Positions 5,624 through 10,521 of a stretch of 39,178 bases of DNA are shown one piece after another. The stretch covers positions 1 to 39,178 of IMG/VR virus record IMGVR_UViG_3300002161_000006; one strand, 5' to 3'. Under the pieces are notes generated by a model. That model saw only the letters and a program-made list of their open reading frames with translations. It was not told the DNA's origin and searched no databases. Each line of letters starts with the position of its first letter. Position 1 is the stretch's first letter. The translations under genes and the position numbers were made by a program. This DNA comes from a virus.

Positions 5624-5844
5624 GAGACATACTCCTTGACATTCTGCAATTTAAAATGAGATGCAATTTTATTTGAAACCGAAGTATCATGTGTATCGGT
5701 AATTTTTATACATTCCTGAATAATTAGCCGTGCAAACTTGTCGCGGTCAAATCGGTGATGCGTGCTAGGAAAACCACCGAAGCCAAAGTCACTCGGTTCT
5801 TCAACCCAGCATTTTGAGGAAATTTGATAAATTAAATCGCTCAT
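5620..5844 (-). CDS. Diverged MNERI-family small protein (74 aa)
   Basis: Has the central block RDKFARLIIQECIKIT (about 34-49) and a weak C-terminal block IASHFKLQN, but the N-terminus (MSDLIYQISSKCW) has lost MNER. It extends beyond HF by eleven residues; those last codons (KEYVS) supply AAGGAG for the downstream TTG gene. ATG at 5842-5844. This is the most diverged paralog here together with 5848-6045. Function unknown. Confidence 0.72.
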   Translation of the reverse strand: MSDLIYQISSKCWVEEPSDFGFGGFPSTHHRFDRDKFARLIIQECIKITDTHDTSVSNKIASHFKLQNVKEYVS

Positions 5845-5847
5845 TTA

Positions 5848-6045
5848 TTACTCACTTTTAAAATGGTCTTTTAGACGTTGGGAATACTCACTTGCAGGTA
5901 CGCGCCGATCAACAAGGTCTTGAACAACTGCAGCACATTCTTTAACAGAAAGTGCAAACAGCCTATCGAATTTTTCTTCATGAAACCACACGTCATAGTC
6001 ACCAAATTCAGCCTCATCTAAAATGCTCTTAAGTCTGTGATTCAT
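5848..6045 (-). CDS. Diverged MNERI-family small protein (65 aa)
   Basis: MNHRLKSILDEAEF, then KFDRLFALSVKECAAVV, ending LKDHFKSE. The spacing of the three blocks is normal but the FGV end is replaced by FKSE. Correspondingly the next gene is not overlapped by ATGA; it starts 3 bases later. This contrast supports a link between the FGV end and overlap-type gene junctions. ATG at 6043-6045 overlaps the TGA upstream. Function unknown. Confidence 0.74.
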   Translation of the reverse strand: MNHRLKSILDEAEFGDYDVWFHEEKFDRLFALSVKECAAVVQDLVDRRVPASEYSQRLKDHFKSE

Positions 6046-6248
6046 CGCTTAACTCCGAATTTTTCTGCCATATACCAGCCAACGCTAATATCCCGATCGT
6101 AATCGGGATATCCCTGCTCCTTCAACTCTGCAATTTTAGCACATTCCTGAACAATCAACTCGGCGAACTTTTCTGGATTAAGGTAGGCAGGACCAACACC
6201 GTCTTCTTCCCAGCATTGATCAACTAGTTCTTTAATTCGTTCGTTCAT
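6042..6248 (-). CDS. MNERI-family small protein (68 aa)
   Basis: MNERIKELVDQCWEEDGVGP, PEKFAELIVQECAKIAELKE, and the end AEKFGVKR. A canonical member. ATG at 6246-6248 overlaps the stop of 6245-6463, with GGAG 7 nt upstream inside that gene. Its own end (GGA-GTT-AAG-CGA-TGA) again carries GGAG for the next gene, here with KR instead of EE after FGV, showing that only the GGA-G bases and the length are kept. Function unknown. Confidence 0.82.
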   Translation of the reverse strand: MNERIKELVDQCWEEDGVGPAYLNPEKFAELIVQECAKIAELKEQGYPDYDRDISVGWYMAEKFGVKR

Positions 6249-6463
6249 TCCGAAACTCCGAAATGTTGTTCAATATAAGCACCAGCCATTAGTTGACCAG
6301 CATATAGTTCATTATTCGTACCGCGATTATAACATTGGTTCAAGCATTCTTTAATAATCAACTCAGCAAACTTTTCCGCAAACGAAACAGGATGTCCAAA
6401 GTCTGGACTTACCGCAGTTACTTCCCAAGCCTGTTCGGCAAGTTCTTTAACTCTCTCATTCAT
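6245..6463 (-). CDS. MNERI-family small protein (72 aa)
   Basis: MNERVKELAEQAWEV, FAEKFAELIIKECLNQC and the end EQHFGVSE. Canonical paralog. ATG at 6461-6463 overlaps the TGA of 6460-6711, whose end EGAGK encodes the GGAG at 6471-6474. Function unknown. Confidence 0.82.
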   Translation of the reverse strand: MNERVKELAEQAWEVTAVSPDFGHPVSFAEKFAELIIKECLNQCYNRGTNNELYAGQLMAGAYIEQHFGVSE

Positions 6464-6711
6464 TTTCCTGCTCCTTCAACTAGTGCCTGGAACTCATGCC
6501 AGTATTGAGGCATGCCCCAGGTTTCCTCTGTAGAGTTAGCCCACCTGTCAAATGTTCCATATCGCTCACTTACCTGGAATTGTCCATGCATATTCACCCG
6601 CCAATGTCGTCCATGACCCTTCCAGTTCAGACGACAGTTACGAAGCTTACGTCCTTCAGCGCGCAGCCCTGCCTTAGAAGCCCAATGGTGAATCTGCTTA
6701 GGCACTTTCAC
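6460..6711 (-). CDS. Basic hypothetical protein, KxPKxI family (83 aa), GTG start
   Basis: A basic protein, MKVPKQIHHWASKAGLRAEG, followed by NWKGHGRHWRVNMHGQFQV and FDRWANS. It resembles small basic phage proteins built as K-PK-----A-KAGL then KG-G--WRVN--G-F--------FDRWANS. GTG at 6709-6711 has AAAGG upstream; the first 14 bases overlap the end of 6698-7069. The strong positive charge and aromatic residues would fit nucleic-acid binding, but this is inference. Confidence 0.7.
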   Translation of the reverse strand: MKVPKQIHHWASKAGLRAEGRKLRNCRLNWKGHGRHWRVNMHGQFQVSERYGTFDRWANSTEETWGMPQYWHEFQALVEGAGK

Positions 6712-7069
6712 GGTTTAACCTTTTATAGTAGGGTTTTTCAAGCGAGTGCCAAAATAGATCAAAGTAGTCTTCAACTTGGTTGATATTATTAAACGAATTC
6801 ATGTCAATATTAAAGAATGGCTTGTCACTGCCAAGATTAAAATTTACTGTAGCCATAAACCCAAATTCTGGAAGGTTTAAGCGATAATCACTTGGATAAT
6901 TTTTACGATCATAGCAATATACAGTAATAAAATACCGAATACCAGCCTCATCATAAACTTCGCGCTGCACAATAAAATCAGCGTATTTATTTATCTCTTT
7001 GTTTGTCGATGAAAGAGGAAACTTTCGATACCCTCGGCTCAACCAATTTTCAACAGTTAGTTTATTCAT
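6698..7069 (-). CDS. Conserved phage hypothetical protein (123 aa)
   Basis: MNKLTVENWLSRGYRKF at ATG 7067-7069, then YADFIVQREVYDEAGIRYFI and VYCYDRKNYP. The pattern (short N-terminal -T-E-W--RGYRKF, then ADF-VQ---D--G-RYFITV) is shared by small phage proteins of unknown function. The ATG overlaps the stop of the phosphatase gene in ATGAATAA; an alternative ATG at 7082-7084 adds five residues. The rest is beta-rich without a known motif. Confidence 0.74.
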   Translation of the reverse strand: MNKLTVENWLSRGYRKFPLSSTNKEINKYADFIVQREVYDEAGIRYFITVYCYDRKNYPSDYRLNLPEFGFMATVNFNLGSDKPFFNIDMNSFNNINQVEDYFDLFWHSLEKPYYKRLNRESA

Positions 7070-7481
7070 TTTTGATGCTATCATATGATAGTCCGAGAGT
7101 CTTTAACATCTTCAGTTTAATAAGAAGGTTGGGCGATCTGAATTTTTCAGTATCGTAAAAACCTAGAATCGTTCCAATTTCGCATACTGCACCACTTCTG
7201 CAAACTCCAACCACGCAATGAACAACAACATTCATTCCAGAAGATAAAGCATGCGTCAGCAGTGAGCACAACTTCTCTATGTCCTCATCCTTCACCGAGT
7301 GCTTGCTAATTGGATCTTCTATGTCTAGAAATTTGAAGCCATGAATTTCTTTGAATGACTTAAGAGGCTTTGGAAATTCCATGTCAGGATCAACAATTTG
7401 AATAAGCATCGAATTTTCTCCAGCATCAAAGTGTTGACCCCTTTCTATGTCAGTCAGAGAAACATTTTCAATCCAAGGCAT
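7062..7481 (-). CDS. Protein-tyrosine/dual-specificity phosphatase-like protein (139 aa)
   Basis: Residues 88-97 read HCVVGVCRSG, the P-loop of cysteine-dependent phosphatases (HCX5RS/T): C89 would be the nucleophile and R95 the phosphate-binding arginine. Before it, VNDEDIEKL-type helix and the strand MNVVVHC have the usual layout, and the conserved general-acid loop may lie in FLDIEDPISKH (about 51-61). At 139 residues it is a minimal DSP-type domain. The substrate cannot be told; possible targets are host or virion phosphoproteins, or RNA 5'-phosphates as in RNA-triphosphatase relatives. The gene lies in the early region. ATG at 7479-7481. Confidence 0.78.
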   Translation of the reverse strand: MPWIENVSLTDIERGQHFDAGENSMLIQIVDPDMEFPKPLKSFKEIHGFKFLDIEDPISKHSVKDEDIEKLCSLLTHALSSGMNVVVHCVVGVCRSGAVCEIGTILGFYDTEKFRSPNLLIKLKMLKTLGLSYDSIKNE

Positions 7482-7538
7482 TTTAAATCTTCTTAGTATT
7501 TGTTACCACTCCAGAACACGTTACTTAGCAATAATCTT

Positions 7539-7931
7539 TCAGTCTTCTGGCTTTGTGTGCTCATCACAAGCAGTATATAACCATCCTTTTCCACGCATTT
7601 TTCCCGGATTACCACAGGTTTCACATATTCTTCCACTCAAGTCTTCTGCAAAAGAAATATAAGCATCAGTTATTTCATCACCACCGTCGACATAAAAGCG
7701 AAGAGTGCCAAACTTTTCCTTCACCTGTGCGCAGATAACTGGCTCAATCTTTTTCCATTCTACCCTGCGTTGAATCTTTTCACAGAGCATGTCAATTAGG
7801 TCAAACCACCCATCATTGCACTCAATGTAAAACATAGCGAGTGGTGTTTTGTCATTACTATCAGGATCTGCAATTCGCATGAAGATAGTTGGATACTTTT
7901 CTACGAGCAGTTTTGTTTTTTCTGGAGACAT
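7539..7931 (-). CDS. Conserved phage hypothetical protein with C-terminal zinc site (130 aa)
   Basis: Blocks: CNDGWFDLIDMLCEKIQRRV (about 38-57), CAQVKEKFGTLRFYVDGGDE, AEDLSGRICETCGNPGKMRG and GWLYTACDEH. I recognise this as an uncharacterised protein family present in many phages and prophages (GDGWF-L---LC, QVKEKFGTLRFY, CE-CG-PG--R---GW--T-CD-H). The C-terminal CETCG...C-EH probably binds zinc. ATG at 7929-7931. Role unknown. Confidence 0.8.
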   Translation of the reverse strand: MSPEKTKLLVEKYPTIFMRIADPDSNDKTPLAMFYIECNDGWFDLIDMLCEKIQRRVEWKKIEPVICAQVKEKFGTLRFYVDGGDEITDAYISFAEDLSGRICETCGNPGKMRGKGWLYTACDEHTKPED

Positions 7932-7941
7932 ACTATTTCAC

Positions 7942-8253
7942 TTATTGAATTTTTTGCCAACCTACAGGCATACATAGAAAAAGTTCCTCATCAACCTTTA
8001 CAATATCGCCAACACAAATCGATCGCTGGAAACCAAACAAGCGGTTACGCTCAGTTGAACGGCTAGGGTTGTTTGAAATGTCAAATACTTCTTCTGCTGC
8101 ATCAACCCCGTGCTTTTCAGTTTGTGCTGCGCAAACACTTTTATATTTACCTTCTCCCCACACTTTATCTACGTAAGTAATGAATTTGCTTTGCCATAGA
8201 AACTGAGAAATATCCACTGATTTATCAAAAAAAAAGATATTTACTGAAGACAT
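7942..8253 (-). CDS. YodL-like small protein (103 aa)
   Basis: Starts MSSVNIFFFDKSVDISQFLW at ATG 8251-8253 preceded by a long GGGGG tract as Shine-Dalgarno; longer frames have no better start. The C-terminal half has AAEEVFDISNNPSR, RSICVGDIVKVDEELFLC and GWQKI. The arrangement A-E-VF-I-NNPS...R-SVGDIV-V......GW resembles small phage proteins related to YodL-type domains, which also occur inside large polyvalent phage proteins. Function unknown. Confidence 0.72.
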   Translation of the reverse strand: MSSVNIFFFDKSVDISQFLWQSKFITYVDKVWGEGKYKSVCAAQTEKHGVDAAEEVFDISNNPSRSTERNRLFGFQRSICVGDIVKVDEELFLCMPVGWQKIQ

Positions 8254-8272
8254 ATCACCCCCTAACGTTGAC

Positions 8273-8512
8273 TTACTCTTCTTCTGTATCGTTTGGCGAC
8301 TCTTTGAAATGCCCCTTTGCAATAAGTTGCTCAAAGGTGCTAAACAACTTTTCAAACTTCATTTGATACAGAGTTTTCATTCCAAGAAGGACATTTGCCA
8401 ATTCATCCTCGGACATACGACGCTCGCAGGAGGTCTCAAACAACATGTCGATGTCATCAACAACGCCCCAGCACTTCATGATTTCCTGCTCAAGATCAAA
8501 TCGGTTAGCCAT
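8273..8512 (-). CDS. Conserved T4-like-phage hypothetical protein (79 aa)
   Basis: MANRFDLEQEIMKCWGVVDD, then MSEDELANVLLGMKTLYQMK and FEKLFSTFE. I recognise RFDLEQ-IM-CW-VVDDI...D---N-LLG---LY--KFEKLF--FE as a small protein common among T4-like phages, with unknown role. It is acidic and wholly helical by composition. ATG at 8510-8512 lies 2 bases after the stop of 8515-8922. Confidence 0.78.
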   Translation of the reverse strand: MANRFDLEQEIMKCWGVVDDIDMLFETSCERRMSEDELANVLLGMKTLYQMKFEKLFSTFEQLIAKGHFKESPNDTEEE

Positions 8513-8514
8513 TT

Positions 8515-8922
8515 TTATACTCCTTTTTCTGTGATTAAATTATAACCAGAGAAGTCATCCACTTCAAAGACTTTTTTGGTTGTGTATTCCTTAATTTTCT
8601 CAAGCACTTCCTCGTGCATCACATCTTCAAACTCAACTTTGTCAAAGGCGATTCTACCGTTAACACCTCGCTCGAATGCTTCTTTAAAGTAGTTCTCTCG
8701 CTTTTCCTTGTTTACCCAGCGGAAAGCCTTTCCGTTAATGATGTCAATAACTTCCATTTCATACACTTTGTGCGTCTGCGTGTCGATAATAATTGAAGCA
8801 GACAGTCCTTCCTTCAGGTCACTGTCAATATAATACGCATTTGGACCATAGCATGACCAACAGAACTCACTTCCACCAGTAATCCGATAGTTGATAGCAT
8901 CCAAGAATTTCTGTATTAACAT
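8515..8922 (-). CDS. Hypothetical protein (135 aa)
   Basis: MLIQKFLDAINYRITGGSEF is followed by CWSCYGPNAYYIDSDL, IIIDTQTHKVYEMEVIDIIN and a lysine/glutamate-rich C-terminal half. In the central part there may be a small beta-sheet like that of SH3-type proteins, but I can name no family. ATG at 8920-8922, two bases after the upstream stop. Probably soluble. Function unknown. Confidence 0.72.
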   Translation of the reverse strand: MLIQKFLDAINYRITGGSEFCWSCYGPNAYYIDSDLKEGLSASIIIDTQTHKVYEMEVIDIINGKAFRWVNKEKRENYFKEAFERGVNGRIAFDKVEFEDVMHEEVLEKIKEYTTKKVFEVDDFSGYNLITEKGV

Positions 8923-8924
8923 TT

Positions 8925-9104
8925 TTACTCCAATGTCAAAACTTCAAAGTCAACATATTCATATGTGCCTTGCTTGCTCAAAGTATGAACGAGGGCCCGC
9001 GCCTTTTCTTTACTGTCAACAGCGTGCAAAATATGGCGATCAACGGCGCATCCTGGCAAACCAGGAAATGGCTTTTGATCGCCAAACACAATAAAGACTT
9101 CCAT
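8925..9104 (-). CDS. Hypothetical protein (59 aa)
   Basis: The likely start is ATG 9102-9104 (MEVFIVFGDQKPFPGLPGCA) because AGGAAG lies 8 bases upstream; ATG at 9132-9134 would add ten residues but has no ribosome-binding site. Later residues are VDSKEKARALVHTLSKQG and a terminal strand YVDFEVLTLE, an alpha/beta pattern. It follows the hairpin at 9162-9223 and is the first gene downstream of the GC-rich gene 9234-9554. Function unknown. Confidence 0.68.
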   Translation of the reverse strand: MEVFIVFGDQKPFPGLPGCAVDRHILHAVDSKEKARALVHTLSKQGTYEYVDFEVLTLE

Positions 9105-9161
9105 CGTTGCAACTTCCTGCATAGTATTTCCCATGCTTGAATACGGTGGTCTTAGAGAGAA

Positions 9162-9223
9162 TGGGGAGGTGCTACTGGACCAGTCGTTTCACCGCCGAGA
9201 TCACTCAACGGAGCACCTCCCCA
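9162..9223 (-). other. Long-loop inverted repeat (12-bp perfect stem)
   Basis: TGGGGAGGTGCT (9162-9173) pairs exactly with AGCACCTCCCCA (9212-9223); the 38-base interval could fold further. It lies directly behind the end of 9234-9554 and before 8925-9104. A terminator, an attenuator or a stem protecting the mRNA 3' end are all possible; no long U-run follows on the minus strand, so a classic intrinsic terminator is doubtful. Confidence 0.55.
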
Positions 9224-9233
9224 ACTCAATACT

Positions 9234-9554
9234 TCAAGAAGCCTGCACAGGAGCGACTTCCGCCGGCTGCTCAACCACGGGAGTGGTTTGAGCCTGCAGC
9301 CGAGCAGCGACCTTCGTGCGCAGCGTGGCAACCTTCAACTTCTTGAGGTCAGCACGTTGGCCAACCTTGAGCGTCACAGCCTGCTCGAGCAACTTGGCAA
9401 AGTCAGCAGCCTTGCCTTCAATCACAGCGTGGTTCCAAACCGGTCCAAAGGAGAAGCGCTTGCGCGCAGCACGCTGAGCAACCGACTTCGGCACCACGGG
9501 GGTGACGGCAACTTCCACTTGGGCAACTTCAACAGTTTGAGTGACTTCATTCAT
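9234..9554 (-). CDS. Basic low-complexity early protein (106 aa)
   Basis: ATG at 9552-9554 with GGAG eight bases upstream (a TTG two codons earlier is less likely). The protein starts MNEVTQTVEVAQVEVAVTPV, has a basic core (RAARKRFSFG, RADLKKLKVATLRTKVAARL) and a Pro/Val/Ala end. Low-complexity flanks around a basic centre suggest a nucleic-acid or nucleoid-associated protein; this is inference. GC content is about 67% at 9241-9300, far above the neighbours. It is the only gene directly behind promoter copy B and has a stem-loop at its end, so it looks like a highly expressed single-gene early unit. Confidence 0.72.
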   Translation of the reverse strand: MNEVTQTVEVAQVEVAVTPVVPKSVAQRAARKRFSFGPVWNHAVIEGKAADFAKLLEQAVTLKVGQRADLKKLKVATLRTKVAARLQAQTTPVVEQPAEVAPVQAS

Positions 9555-9610
9555 TTTCAAAACTCCTTAATGATTGACGTTTCAGAGAATTCGGTTATTT
9601 GTTTAACCGA

Positions 9611-9663
9611 TGAAGCCATTATACATCAACCAGAAGTCTTGTAAACAACTTTTTCGTAACAAG
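9611..9663 (-). promoter_or_regulatory. Conserved early (sigma70-like) promoter, copy B
   Basis: Minus strand: -35 TTTACA (9640-9645), 16-bp spacer, -10 TATAAT (9618-9623). It matches 2541-2593 at 43 of 53 positions without gaps. It lies between the end of 9700-10182 and the start of 9234-9554. Confidence 0.8.
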
Positions 9664-9678
9664 AAATAAGATTGTAAC

Positions 9679-9700
9679 AATGTATCAAAAATGATACATT
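9679..9700 (-). terminator. Hairpin upstream of promoter B
   Basis: AATGTATCA (9679-9687), AAAA loop, TGATACATT (9692-9700): a 9-bp perfect stem just after the stop codon of 9700-10182. It is AT-rich and lacks a strong U-run, so termination may be weak. Its place, between a gene end and promoter B, mirrors the terminator before promoter A. Confidence 0.5.
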
Positions 9701-10182
9701 TAGGAGCCCAGCCGCTGCTCAATCCACCGGACAATTGCCTGCTGCAGCATGGGCTTGAGGTCTTCTTTGTTGAGGACCAGTCGCTCGTCAAAAGCCAATT
9801 CACCATCGGCAGTTACATCGGCGGCCCCGCTGCTGCAGAAGCAGTCCATAAGGTCAAGCGTGGCGTGCTCAAGTGCCTCATCAAAATCAACTATGCCAAC
9901 AAGATTTTCAAGCGTGCTTTCAAGTTCATCAACCCGCTGAAGTAGTTGATTTCTTTCTGACCTAGCAATTGCTAGGTCAATCGCCATTGTCTTCAGCGTC
10001 TGGTTCATGCTTGATAAAACATCTGACGCCTGCTGGATAAGACTTGGCAAATCTTCAGCAATTACGGCTATACCATTACCGCCAGGGGCAGTAATGGCTC
10101 CCATGCTTCCGTCGATGATGACCTGCTGTAGGCTTTGAAGGTTTGACTGCTCTTCATTTTTTCGGCTTACAATCGTTGGCAT
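9700..10182 (-). CDS. Hypothetical protein with coiled-coil centre (160 aa)
   Basis: MPTIVSRKNEEQSNLQSLQQ, then GAITAPGGNGIAVIAEDLPS and from about residue 53 to 100 a heptad-like run (MNQTLKTMAIDLAIARSERN... RVDELESTLENLVG) that should form a coiled coil. The C-terminus (LNKEDLKPMLQQAIVRWIEQ) is helical as well. ATG at 10180-10182 with GGAG five bases before. No known family; it might be a small structural or scaffold-like protein or a regulator. It is followed by a hairpin and promoter B, so it ends a transcription unit. Confidence 0.7.
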   Translation of the reverse strand: MPTIVSRKNEEQSNLQSLQQVIIDGSMGAITAPGGNGIAVIAEDLPSLIQQASDVLSSMNQTLKTMAIDLAIARSERNQLLQRVDELESTLENLVGIVDFDEALEHATLDLMDCFCSSGAADVTADGELAFDERLVLNKEDLKPMLQQAIVRWIEQRLGS

Positions 10183-10184
10183 TT

Positions 10185-10448
10185 TTACTCCTTGATATAA
10201 CCGACCTTTGCTTCAGTGCCTGGAGGACATAAAGAAATTAGATAATCTAGTTCCTCTTGAGATACATCCACTGGATCAACTGGGGGAAACCGATTTAGAA
10301 ACTTCTCTTCGTCCATCTGCCCCCTAAAGCCCGGTCCAGCGTACTGTACCTGATCAGGCCGCCGACGGATAACTGTCACATATGTATTCTTTTCTTCGTC
10401 TAGATAAATTTGACCCGCTGAAACACCAAAGTTTGCTTGAAAGTTCAT
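10185..10448 (-). CDS. Hypothetical protein (87 aa)
   Basis: ATG at 10446-10448 (MNFQANFGVSAGQIYLDEEK) is favoured since GAGG lies upstream; an in-frame alternative start at 10508 would run through the hairpin at 10464-10498. The sequence GQIYLDEEKNTYVTVIRRRP then FRGQMDEEKFLNRFPP suggests a small beta-barrel like those of many phage proteins with GQ-W-D---N--V-V at the start. Function unknown. Two bases separate it from 9700-10182. Confidence 0.7.
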   Translation of the reverse strand: MNFQANFGVSAGQIYLDEEKNTYVTVIRRRPDQVQYAGPGFRGQMDEEKFLNRFPPVDPVDVSQEELDYLISLCPPGTEAKVGYIKE

Positions 10449-10463
10449 TTTTACCTCAAGGTA

Positions 10464-10498
10464 GTGGAAGGATAAAATATTGTAGTCTATCCTTCCAC
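10464..10498 (-). other. Intergenic hairpin (11-bp stem)
   Basis: GTGGAAGGATA (10464-10474) pairs with TATCCTTCCAC (10488-10498) around a 13-base loop, placed between the end of the fibre gene 10522-13290 and the start of 10185-10448. There is no U-run on either strand. It could shield the 3' end of the late fibre message or act with a factor-dependent terminator. Confidence 0.55.
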
Positions 10499-10521
10499 CC
10501 TTGTACACCTGCGAATTTAGG

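Noticed and set aside
6980-6995. Late-promoter-like TATTTAT bases on the plus strand
   Set aside because: They lie inside the coding region 6698-7069 with no gene start at suitable distance; AT-rich codons explain them.
9137-9346. Plus-strand frame across the long-loop stem
   Set aside because: It runs into the GC-rich gene 9234-9554 in antisense and lacks a ribosome-binding site; the inverted repeat explains the region better.
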